Translations under genes and position numbers: made by a program
The notes under the pieces: generated by a model
The model's input: the letters and a program-made list of their open reading frames with translations, nothing else
Databases searched by the model: none
What the model was told of the DNA's origin: nothing
Assembly (NCBI GenBank): GCA_905207425.1
Contig: CAJLLB010000120.1
Coordinates: 1 to 5,536, forward strand
DNA length: 5,536 nucleotides
Direction of reading: 5' to 3'
Origin: an uncultured Collinsella sp.
GTDB lineage: Bacteria; Actinomycetota; Coriobacteriia; Coriobacteriales; Coriobacteriaceae
In this document: one piece after another, positions 1 to 5,536 of the stretch
How the letters are laid out: the number at the start of each line of letters is the position of its first letter
How positions within the stretch are numbered: the first letter of the stretch is position 1

Positions 1-59
1 GCGGCGATGCCAAGCCCCAAAAAAGCCTGATACGTTGGATACGAGGGATTGCCGAACAT
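1..59 (-). CDS. mraY: Phospho-N-acetylmuramoyl-pentapeptide transferase MraY, N-terminus only (partial)
   Basis: Only the first 19 codons and two further bases are inside the window; they read MFGNPSYPTYQAFLGLGIA. The frame is open to the edge, and the sequence turns hydrophobic as expected for the first membrane helix of MraY. MraY is an integral membrane enzyme that transfers phospho-MurNAc-pentapeptide from UDP to undecaprenyl phosphate, giving lipid I. The identification rests mainly on position: mraY directly follows murF in most dcw clusters. The start is well fixed, because the murF TAG stop lies in the same frame two codons upstream and this is the first ATG after it. A GGAAGG at 73-78, inside the murF end, could be the ribosome binding site, but its 13-nt spacing is long, so translation is probably coupled to murF. 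No catalytic motif is visible in this fragment. Confidence 0.75.
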   Translation of the reverse strand, partial: MFGNPSYPTYQAFLGLGIA

Positions 60-62
60 GGG

Positions 63-1487
63 CTAGCACACACCTTCCACAAAGCGGTCGAGCTCAACAA
101 AGCGGGAACCCTTGACCAGTACAACATCATGTTTTTCAAGCGCGCCGCCCATGCGGTCGAGCACCTGCTGATAATCGGAGAACACCTGGATGCGGTCCTC
201 GTCCATGCCCATCATGCGCGCGGCATCGGCCATAAGCTGGGCCAGCTCACCACCCACGCACGCCAGCATGTCGAGCTTCTTGGCGGCGGCATAGGCGCCC
301 ACGAGCTCATGCATGCGAGGAGCCTCATCGCCCATCTCGCCCATCTCGCCCAGGATCGCCATACGAGACCCCGTGCACGAAAGCGAGCACAGTAGATCGA
401 GACCAGCAGCCATGGATTCGGCGCTGGCGTTATAGGAATCGTCGATGACGCGGGCACCGCTCTTGGCGCGCTTGATCTCCTGGCGGTGCCCGGTGATCGT
501 GAGGCCCCTAAAGGCAGCATCGATCTGCTCGGGCGTCACGCCCAGGCGATAGGCAACCGCGGCGGCCTTAACGGCATTTGGAACGGACTGCACGCCGGGG
601 ATGGCAAGCATGGTATCGATCGTCTCACCCTGGCCAAAATCGAGCGTAAAGACCGGACGGCCCTCGTCATCAACACGAATGTCGCGGGCACGGACCTCAT
701 CGTCGTCCGAGACGCCGGCCAGCATCACGTCGATACCAGCAGGCTGGGCGAACGTATCGCGAATGAACGGCGTAAAGTCGTCCTCGCCGCCCAAAACCAG
801 CAGCGGCAAGAAGTCGCCGGCGGCGCACATGCCCTGGACAATCTCGGCCTTAGCGCGGGCGATGTTCTCGCGGCTGCCCAAAATGCCGATGTGAGAGGTA
901 CCAATCTTGCTCACGATGGCAAGGTTGGGATTGGCGGACTGGGACAGGCGCTCAATCTCGTGGAAATGGTTCATGCCCATCTCGAGCACCAGGACCTCGG
1001 TATCGGCCGGAGCGGAAAGCACCGTGAGCGGCATGCCGATCAGGTTATTGAAATTGCCCTTGGTGGCCCAGACACGATAGCGCTTGGCGAGCACAGCGGC
1101 GAGCACGTCCTTGGTCGTCGTCTTGCCGATGGAACCGGTAATGCCAACGACCAGGCAGCCAAGCTCCAGGCGATACGCGTGCGCCAAACGCAGCAGAAAC
1201 TCCTCGGGATCATCGGTCAGCAGGATGGCGCATCCTTTGTCCTGCGCCAGCGAGACCAGCTCGGCCTCGGGCTCACGCGTCATCACGACGGCGCCGGCAC
1301 CCGACTGGACGGCACGGGAAGCAAAATCATTGCCGTCGACGTTTTCACCGGGAAAGGCGACGAAAATTGTCCCTTCCTCGACCTGGCGCGAGTCGATAAC
1401 GCACCCGCGGCATACCCGATCGGCTTCTCCCGTCACGGTTCGGGCCCCTGTTGCGGCCACGAGGTTGTTGACGGCGATCTCTATCAT
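63..1487 (-). CDS. murF: UDP-N-acetylmuramoyl-tripeptide--D-alanyl-D-alanine ligase MurF
   Basis: This cytoplasmic ATP-dependent Mur ligase adds D-Ala-D-Ala to UDP-MurNAc-tripeptide, the last soluble step in peptidoglycan precursor synthesis. The 474-residue length is normal for MurF. The N-terminal UDP-substrate domain (about 1-105) includes the DSR at 32-34. The central ATPase domain carries the P-loop GITGSIGKTTTKD (115-127), NFNNLIGMPLTVL (145-157), EMGMNHFHEIERL (169-181) and KIGTSHIGILGSRENIA (194-210). The C-terminal ligase domain has DDSYNASAESM (349-359) and LGEMGEMGDEAPRMHE (379-394). The NFNN and GMNH signatures separate MurF from MurE and MurC. The start is supported by AGGGGAG at 1493-1499, five bases before ATG. 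Upstream lies a 127-nt gap after ftsI, and downstream mraY begins three bases after the TAG stop, so the two genes are co-transcribed. No key residue appears to be missing. Confidence 0.97.
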   Translation of the reverse strand: MIEIAVNNLVAATGARTVTGEADRVCRGCVIDSRQVEEGTIFVAFPGENVDGNDFASRAVQSGAGAVVMTREPEAELVSLAQDKGCAILLTDDPEEFLLRLAHAYRLELGCLVVGITGSIGKTTTKDVLAAVLAKRYRVWATKGNFNNLIGMPLTVLSAPADTEVLVLEMGMNHFHEIERLSQSANPNLAIVSKIGTSHIGILGSRENIARAKAEIVQGMCAAGDFLPLLVLGGEDDFTPFIRDTFAQPAGIDVMLAGVSDDDEVRARDIRVDDEGRPVFTLDFGQGETIDTMLAIPGVQSVPNAVKAAAVAYRLGVTPEQIDAAFRGLTITGHRQEIKRAKSGARVIDDSYNASAESMAAGLDLLCSLSCTGSRMAILGEMGEMGDEAPRMHELVGAYAAAKKLDMLACVGGELAQLMADAARMMGMDEDRIQVFSDYQQVLDRMGGALEKHDVVLVKGSRFVELDRFVEGVC

Positions 1488-1614
1488 TGCAGCTCCCCTG
1501 TAAACCTAATAATGCTATCGGCGTATTGTATCCCAGCGCCGCGCATGCGTGGTGCAGGGCATGTGAACACCCCTCATATGGGACAACAAACCACGCCCCA
1601 AAGATTGTAACCCC
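1488..1614 (-). promoter_or_regulatory. ftsI-murF intergenic region with a candidate murF promoter
   Basis: This 127-nt non-coding gap is the longest in the window. On the minus strand it holds TACAAT (complement of 1525-1530), a five-of-six match to a sigma-70 -10 box, 37 nt before the murF ATG. A start of transcription near 1518 would give a leader of about 30 nt ending in the strong AGGGGAG ribosome binding site. No convincing -35 hexamer lies 16-18 nt upstream (ACCACG at 17 nt), so the call is weak. The gap also contains the 8-bp palindrome CGCATGCG (1542-1549) and a small CCC/GGGG inverted repeat around CATATG near 1575-1582. I see no stem followed by a T-run that would act as an intrinsic terminator, so read-through from ftsI is likely. 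An internal promoter for murF-mraY is inference. Confidence 0.35.
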
Positions 1615-3480
1615 CTACTTCGTGCGCGGGATACCCAGCACGTCGAGCGCGTTGGCCATAATGGACTGGAACGGCACCGCAGCGGCATCTGAGCCGCTCG
1701 GCGTTCCGTCGAGCGTGATATAGCACAGCACCTTGGGCGATTGTGCCGGTGCAAAGCCCATAAAGGACGACATGTAGTTCTCCTTGAGGTAGCCGCCGTT
1801 CTCGTCGGCTCGTTCGGCCGTACCGGTCTTACCCGCCACGTCATAGCCGTCAACCGCGCCGCCAACGCCCGTTCCCTCGGACACGACCGTCTGCATGCAC
1901 GATGTCACCTGGGATGCGGCGTCCTCCGAAATCGCGCGCTCGCCTTCGCCCCAGTCCTTCTCGTCGCCTTTGCTGGACTTATAGAAGTGCGGGGTCATCA
2001 TCACGCCGCCGTTGGCGATGCCGCCCACGGCACGTGCGATCTCAATCGGCGAGACGGACAGCGCCTGTCCAAAGCTCATCGAACCCAGCGTGGCGCCGTC
2101 ATACTGGTCACGCTCCTTGACGATGCCCAGGCTCTCGCCCGGAAAATCGACACCGGAGCTGTGACCTATGCCCCACTTGTCCACATAGGCGGCAAAGTCA
2201 TCCGCACCGATCTTGCGCCCCACCAGGACAAAGCCCACGTTGGACGAACGGCGCATCATCTCGCGCACATCCATGGTCATGGCATAGTCGCGCTTGTCGA
2301 CATCGGTGACGGTATCGTCACCCACCTTGATGCTCGCCGGCACCTCAAACGACGTACTCGATCGCACGACGCCCAAGTCGAAGCCGGCGCCCGCCACGAG
2401 CGTCTTAAAGACCGAGCCGGGCTCGTAGGCGTCGGTGACCAGGCGCAAGTTCATATCCTCGGTCTTGGCGTTTTCCAGATCGGTCTGGTCGTAGGTCGGG
2501 TACGAGCAGGCGGCGAGAATTTCACCAGTCGTGGGGTCGGTGACCAAAGCCGAGCCGTTCTTGGCCTTTGTCTTCTCGACAGCCTCCGCCAAAGCATCCT
2601 CAGCCGCTCGCTGCATATTGACGTCGAGCGTCGTCACGATGTCAACGCCGTCGACCGCAGCCACCTTTTTATAGGCACCGCCCGCGATATAGCTGCCGTC
2701 CCTCGCGCGCTCGCGCACGAGGGTACCATTCGTGCCGGTCAGAAGCTTGTTGTATTGCTTTTCGAGACCCGTCAAGCCGTCGTTGTCTACATTCACTACA
2801 CCCAGCACCTGCGATGCCAGATTGCCGTATGGATATACGCGCTTCATGGCCTGCTCAAAAAGCACGCCGGGCAGGTTCTTCTTCTCCAGCGCCGCAGCAT
2901 CGTCTTCGTCCACTTGGCGCTTGATATACACCCAGGTGCCATCGGACTCGACGAGCTTGCGGCAGGTCTTTTTATCGATTCCAGTTGCCTTGACCAGCGC
3001 CGACACCGTCTTGTCAACATCCTCGACAAGCTGCGGGTTCACGGCGATGTTGCGACATTCGACCGACGACGCCAGCACGTTACCGTTGCGGTCGTAGATG
3101 GTGCCGCGTTTGGCATAGAGGGTCTGTGCAAGCAGGCGGCGCGCATCGGCACGCTCGCGCAGTTTATCGGCTTCGACAATTTGATAGTCGGCAAGGCGAA
3201 AGACGCCCAAGCCCAAACCAAGCCCGATGAAGCCCATGATGGCTTTGCGGCGAGGCAGAGGCGTGCCTGTGAGCCATTCGGTCGACGAACTCTTGCGCGA
3301 CCTGGTGTTATGCATTTGAGGGCCGTCCGAGCCGCGAAGTCGCGACGCCGGGTCGTTGCCACGGGACTGCCCGGCGTTGTAAGATTGCCGACCCGTTCCT
3401 TGATAACCAGAACGTCCCCGCGACGAGGGACGTCCAGAACCGCGGCCCCCATCGGAACCGCGGCGATAGTCATTTGTCAT
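1615..3480 (-). CDS. ftsI: Septal peptidoglycan transpeptidase, class B penicillin-binding protein (FtsI/PbpB)
   Basis: This membrane-anchored D,D-transpeptidase cross-links septal peptidoglycan with the FtsW polymerase and the FtsQLB-type activators. The 621-residue protein has an Arg/Gly/Ser-rich cytoplasmic tail (1-78), one membrane helix (about 80-98), and a class B pedestal/dimerisation domain starting at AKRGTIYDRNGNVLA (123-137). The transpeptidase domain has all three active-site motifs: SxxK at EPGSVFK (nucleophile Ser356, Lys359), SxN at SSN (412-414) and KTG (551-553). There is no PASTA domain after the catalytic domain, which ends close to the C-terminus. The ATG at 3478-3480 has no good Shine-Dalgarno sequence, and an in-frame TAG lies just upstream. 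With only 17 nt after ftsL, translation is probably coupled to it. Position after rsmH and ftsL favours the divisome FtsI over an elongation or SpoVD-type paralogue. Confidence 0.95.
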   Translation of the reverse strand: MTNDYRRGSDGGRGSGRPSSRGRSGYQGTGRQSYNAGQSRGNDPASRLRGSDGPQMHNTRSRKSSSTEWLTGTPLPRRKAIMGFIGLGLGLGVFRLADYQIVEADKLRERADARRLLAQTLYAKRGTIYDRNGNVLASSVECRNIAVNPQLVEDVDKTVSALVKATGIDKKTCRKLVESDGTWVYIKRQVDEDDAAALEKKNLPGVLFEQAMKRVYPYGNLASQVLGVVNVDNDGLTGLEKQYNKLLTGTNGTLVRERARDGSYIAGGAYKKVAAVDGVDIVTTLDVNMQRAAEDALAEAVEKTKAKNGSALVTDPTTGEILAACSYPTYDQTDLENAKTEDMNLRLVTDAYEPGSVFKTLVAGAGFDLGVVRSSTSFEVPASIKVGDDTVTDVDKRDYAMTMDVREMMRRSSNVGFVLVGRKIGADDFAAYVDKWGIGHSSGVDFPGESLGIVKERDQYDGATLGSMSFGQALSVSPIEIARAVGGIANGGVMMTPHFYKSSKGDEKDWGEGERAISEDAASQVTSCMQTVVSEGTGVGGAVDGYDVAGKTGTAERADENGGYLKENYMSSFMGFAPAQSPKVLCYITLDGTPSGSDAAAVPFQSIMANALDVLGIPRTK

Positions 3481-3497
3481 ACTCAGCTACCGTCTTG

Positions 3498-3968
3498 CTA
3501 CTGAGCGGTCGCGGTCGCGTTGGCGCCCGCGGCTGCATCCTGCGAAAAGTCAAGTGTAACGCTCTCGCTGGGCTCCACCATGCCATAAGCGCCCGCAAGG
3601 TCGCGAATGCGCGTGTCGGCGCCATAGACCGAATGCATGACCTCCAGGTCGGAGCTCTCATCGGTCGCTTTTTCGAGCGTGTTGGTAAGCTCGGCGTTGC
3701 TGTTGAGCACCTGGGCCGTAACGCCGGCGAGCGCCACGCGGGCGACGCCGATCGTCATGAAGATAGCCGCAATGATGCAAAACGTTTTAAGAACGCTCAT
3801 GAAAACCGGGCTTACCGCCTGGTTTGCCTGACGGCCCGCGCCCGTGTAGACATCAAAGCGCGGCGTGCGCTGCTCACGGGGAGCAACGGGGGCCTGCGGC
3901 GTCTCACGATAGGCGGGCATGGCGTTCATATCATAGGCGAGTGCTGCGCTTGAAGTGTTGTAGCCCAT
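3498..3968 (-). CDS. ftsL: FtsL-like bitopic cell division protein
   Basis: The 156-residue product has the architecture of FtsL. It has a cytoplasmic N-terminus (about 1-54), one strongly hydrophobic helix (about 55-82, around TFCIIAAIFMTIGVARVAL), then an extracellular heptad-like stretch (about 84-127) rich in Leu, Asn and Glu. This is followed by GMVEPSES (129-135), a segment resembling the region after the coiled coil in FtsL/DivIC proteins, and an Ala-rich end. FtsL partners with DivIC/FtsB and DivIB/FtsQ and helps switch on FtsW-FtsI. FtsL sequences diverge strongly, so the call rests on topology and on position between rsmH and ftsI rather than on a catalytic signature. The start is well supported: GGGAGG at 3978-3983 lies nine bases before the ATG. 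The N-terminal tail is longer than in E. coli FtsL, and I recognise no motif in it. Confidence 0.8.
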   Translation of the reverse strand: MGYNTSSAALAYDMNAMPAYRETPQAPVAPREQRTPRFDVYTGAGRQANQAVSPVFMSVLKTFCIIAAIFMTIGVARVALAGVTAQVLNSNAELTNTLEKATDESSDLEVMHSVYGADTRIRDLAGAYGMVEPSESVTLDFSQDAAAGANATATAQ

Positions 3969-4058
3969 GATATGCCGCCTCCCATCCCGAGTACGTTGGT
4001 AGTGTGTTTAAGCTTCGTTTATGGTGCGAGCGGGAGGTCCAATATCGCGCGGTCGCGC
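3969..4058 (-). promoter_or_regulatory. rsmH-ftsL intergenic region with weak promoter-like and hairpin signals
   Basis: This 90-nt gap separates rsmH from ftsL. Directly after the rsmH stop the minus strand reads GCGCGACCGCGC (4047-4058), a short GC-rich inverted repeat (GCGC, four-base loop, GCGC) with no T-run behind it, so it is not a standard terminator. Further on is TTGGAC (complement of 4037-4042), a fair -35 box. It is followed after 15 nt by TAAACG (complement of 4016-4021), a poor -10 at sub-optimal spacing. The ftsL ribosome binding site GGGAGG (3978-3983) ends the gap. A secondary promoter for ftsL-ftsI is possible but weakly supported. Confidence 0.25.
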
Positions 4059-5024
4059 CTACAGACGCTGCGCCACGCGGATTTTGGCTGATCTCGCCCG
4101 AGGGTTGCGCTCAACCTCATCAGGCTGGGCAACCAAGGGTTTGCGGGTGATGACCTTGAGTATCGGCACGTTGCCGCACACGCACACCGGAATCTCCGGC
4201 GGACACGTGCACCCCTGGCTCATCTCCTTAAAGTGGTTCTTTACGATACGGTCCTCGAGCGAGTGATACGAGATGACGCAGATACGTCCGCCCGGGTTGA
4301 GCCACCTGGTGGCGGCATCAAGCCCTCGTTCGAGCACATCGAGCTCGTGATTGACCTCGATGCGAATGGCCTGGAAACTTTTCTTGGCCGGGTGTCCACC
4401 ATGCCGACGAGCGGCAGCCGGGATACCCGCCTTGATGATCTCGACAAATTGGCCTGTAGTTTCGATCGGTTCTTGCTCGCGACGGCGCACAATCTCGCGC
4501 GCAATCTGCGAGGCGAACTTCTCTTCGCCGTAGACGCGTAGAATCCGGGCGAGGTCGTGTTCGTTATAGGTGTTGATGACCTCAGCTGCGTTTAGGGTGT
4601 TGTTACCCGGATCCATCCGCATGTCCAATGGAGCATCTTCGTTATACGAAAAGCCCCTGCCAGGGATATCGAGTTGCGGTGACGAAACGCCCAAGTCAAA
4701 CAGGAAGCCATCGACCCCGGGCACCTCGGCCGAGCAAAGCAGCTCGTCCAAGTCGCCGAAGTTGCCCTTCAGCAGCTGGTGCGGGACGCCGGGAACCTCG
4801 CGGTCCAGACGGGCACCAGCGGCCTCGAGGGCCATGTCGTCCTGATCGACGCCGAGCAAAAGGCCCGTCTCCCCCACCTGCGCGGCCATCTTTACCGAAT
4901 GACCGGCACCGCCAAGGGTGCAATCGCAGACAACGGAGCCGCTCTTGAGCTGCAGCGACTCAAGCACTTCGCCGAGCATGACAGGTTCATGCCGATATTC
5001 TTGTGTCAAGATCCCACGCTCCAT
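4059..5024 (-). CDS. rsmH: 16S rRNA (cytosine(1402)-N(4))-methyltransferase RsmH (MraW)
   Basis: RsmH uses S-adenosylmethionine to methylate N4 of C1402 in the 16S rRNA decoding centre. The 321-residue length fits the family. Visible family motifs, numbered from the ATG, are HEPVML (12-17), the SAM-binding loop DCTLGGAGHS (34-43), GVDQD (58-62), GNFGDL (87-92), DLGVSSPQLD (110-119) and RGFSYNEDAPLDMRMD (123-138). FQAIRIEVNHEL (217-228), ISYHSLEDRIVK (251-262) and the end NPRARSAKIRVAQ (307-319) follow. A four-cysteine segment, CTCPPEIPVCVC (272-283), occurs in many Gram-positive homologues. The gene lies 20 nt after mraZ, its usual partner. The start is uncertain: the ATG at 5024 has a poor ribosome binding site, whereas TTG at 5007-5009 has GGAG nine bases upstream and would place the conserved His at residue 7, as in E. 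coli. Confidence 0.97.
   Translation of the reverse strand: MERGILTQEYRHEPVMLGEVLESLQLKSGSVVCDCTLGGAGHSVKMAAQVGETGLLLGVDQDDMALEAAGARLDREVPGVPHQLLKGNFGDLDELLCSAEVPGVDGFLFDLGVSSPQLDIPGRGFSYNEDAPLDMRMDPGNNTLNAAEVINTYNEHDLARILRVYGEEKFASQIAREIVRRREQEPIETTGQFVEIIKAGIPAAARRHGGHPAKKSFQAIRIEVNHELDVLERGLDAATRWLNPGGRICVISYHSLEDRIVKNHFKEMSQGCTCPPEIPVCVCGNVPILKVITRKPLVAQPDEVERNPRARSAKIRVAQRL
5019..5022 (-). promoter_or_regulatory. Candidate ribosome binding site favouring a TTG start for rsmH
   Basis: The minus strand reads GGAG here, nine bases before the in-frame TTG at 5007-5009. It sits just inside the rsmH frame if the ATG at 5022-5024 is used. The ATG itself is preceded only by CAAGG at 12 nt, which is weak and distant. 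The TTG start removes five residues (MERGI) and leaves an N-terminus of the length usual for RsmH. This is an inference from spacing and family length. Confidence 0.4.
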
Positions 5025-5044
5025 CCGTTACTCGTGCCTTGCCC

Positions 5045-5479
5045 TTACGAGAAGAAGAGGTCAAGCAGAGCCTCGTCGTCATCGTCCTCATCGGCCGCGG
5101 CGCGGTCCCAAACCTCAAGGTGGTCGTAGTTGCCCACAACCGTGACCTCGCGGTCAAGGTTCGCCTGCTTGCGGAGAGACTCAGAAAGACCGATACGACC
5201 GGCGCTGTCCACATCCATCGACGTGGTGCGCTTGTTGATCGCCCTCATGAGCTTCTGGTCGTTGATGTCACGCGGGTTAAAACCCTCGTGGCCCTCACGA
5301 CCCGCGAAGAGTCCTTCGACCCACTTATCGAAGGCCTCGGCAGAGAACACGTACAGAGCATCGACATCCAGGGCTTTGAACACGCGAACGTGCTCTCCAA
5401 GTTCCTCGCGAAGGGGTGCAGGCAGGGACAGACGACCTTTTGCATCGAGATTGCGCTCGTATGCACCAGTCATTCCCAT
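5045..5479 (-). CDS. mraZ: Transcriptional regulator MraZ
   Basis: MraZ is a ring-forming DNA-binding protein that controls its own promoter and the dcw cluster, and it is normally the first gene. The 144-residue protein has the two SpoVT/AbrB-like halves of the family, each with its DxxxR signature: DAKGR (12-16) after the typical start GAYERNLD, and DSAGR (91-95) followed by IGLSESLRKQANL. VVGNYDHLEVWD (114-125) matches the usual MraZ C-terminal segment. The protein ends with an acidic run, DEDDDDE (130-136), then LLDLFFS. The ATG at 5477-5479 is preceded by GGGGAGG (5486-5492) at six bases, a strong site. A second in-frame ATG at 5471-5473 (MTGAYERN) is also possible but further from the site. 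The gene ends in TAA, 20 nt before the rsmH ATG. Confidence 0.97.
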   Translation of the reverse strand: MGMTGAYERNLDAKGRLSLPAPLREELGEHVRVFKALDVDALYVFSAEAFDKWVEGLFAGREGHEGFNPRDINDQKLMRAINKRTTSMDVDSAGRIGLSESLRKQANLDREVTVVGNYDHLEVWDRAAADEDDDDEALLDLFFS

Positions 5480-5536
5480 GTGCGCCCTCCCCTCGGTTAC
5501 TCAGATGGCACGTACGCGGGGAACCACCCCGCCTGT
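5480..5536 (-). promoter_or_regulatory. mraZ leader: ribosome binding site and upstream region, cut by the window edge
   Basis: The 57 nt before mraZ contain the strong GGGGAGG ribosome binding site (5486-5492), a CGTACG palindrome (5511-5516) and the inverted repeat at 5516-5532. No clear -10/-35 pair is visible, so the cluster promoter probably lies at or beyond the window edge. MraZ family members bind short direct repeats upstream of their own gene, typically built on GTGG or TGGG. Only one GTGG (complement of 5524-5527) is seen here, with no second copy at a 10-nt step, so an operator cannot be claimed. Confidence 0.4.
5516..5532. repeat. Perfect 6-bp inverted repeat upstream of mraZ
   Basis: GCGGGG and CCCCGC flank a 5-nt spacer, giving a 17-nt hairpin or dyad. 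Pairing does not extend beyond these arms, and no T-run follows on either strand within view, so it is not a convincing terminator. It could be an operator, a leader hairpin, or part of a terminator for an upstream gene outside the window. In a GC-rich genome it could also be chance. Confidence 0.5.

Noticed and set aside
34..49. T_TTT_TTG slippery-type heptamer in the mraY reading frame near the window's left edge
   Set aside because: It sits early in a gene where the 0 frame continues sensibly, and no frameshift product is known or expected for mraY. The run is explained by Phe-Leu codons.
1542..1549. CGCATGCG palindrome in the ftsI-murF gap as an operator or terminator
   Set aside because: Eight-base self-complementary words are common by chance at this GC content, and there is no loop, T-run or second copy.
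486..1610. A 374-codon open frame on the plus strand antisense to murF
   Set aside because: It covers the MurF motifs on the other strand, has no family resemblance, and has the composition expected of an antisense shadow.
1741..3504. A 587-codon open frame on the plus strand antisense to ftsI
   Set aside because: It is the mirror of a GC-rich, codon-biased gene. Its translation is rich in His, Arg and Ala with no recognisable domain, while the opposite strand has all three FtsI active-site motifs.
4176..4211. Four-cysteine CxC...CxC segment in RsmH as a possible new metal site
   Set aside because: This segment is common in RsmH of clostridial and actinobacterial type, so it is a family feature.
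4896..4925. Cys in the RsmH SAM-binding loop (DCTLGG instead of DGTLGG)
   Set aside because: The DCTLGGAGH form occurs in other Gram-positive RsmH proteins such as that of Staphylococcus aureus, so it is not a defect or novelty.
1..5536. Signs of a mobile element, defence system, CRISPR array or RNA gene
   Set aside because: All coding space is accounted for by co-directional dcw genes with short gaps. No repeats, integrase, transposase, tRNA or rRNA sequence was seen.

Overview
The window carries the start of a division and cell wall (dcw) cluster. Every gene lies on the minus strand, so transcription runs from the right edge (5536) towards position 1. In transcription order the genes are mraZ (5479-5045), rsmH/mraW (5024-4059), an ftsL-like gene (3968-3498), ftsI/pbpB (3480-1615), murF (1487-63) and the first 19 codons of mraY (59-1, cut by the window edge). 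The sequence is GC-rich, and the style of the proteins suggests a high-GC Gram-positive, most likely a Coriobacteriia member such as Collinsella. That placement is inference from the layout and protein character, not from a search.

The genes work together in envelope growth. MraZ is a DNA-binding regulator of the cluster, and RsmH methylates 16S rRNA. FtsL is a bitopic divisome protein thought to help activate septal synthesis. FtsI is the septal transpeptidase that cross-links new peptidoglycan. MurF adds D-Ala-D-Ala to the UDP-MurNAc-tripeptide. MraY moves the finished pentapeptide precursor onto the lipid carrier. The sequence therefore runs from regulation, through the division machinery, to lipid II precursor synthesis.

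Most spacers are short: 20 nt between mraZ and rsmH, 17 nt between ftsL and ftsI, and 3 nt between murF and mraY. Two are longer: 90 nt between rsmH and ftsL, and 127 nt between ftsI and murF. Each long gap holds weak promoter-like signals. The ftsI-murF gap is also where many bacteria keep murE, which is absent here. The 57 nt upstream of mraZ contain a strong ribosome binding site and a perfect 6-bp inverted repeat.

No mobile element, CRISPR array, tRNA or rRNA is visible, and I see no previously undescribed system. The points worth a second look are modest: the missing murE, the long Arg/Gly/Ser-rich tail of FtsI, an rsmH start that may really be TTG, four of five visible stop codons being TAG, and a murF stop that lies in frame with mraY. 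There is no stretch over 300 bases without a gene.
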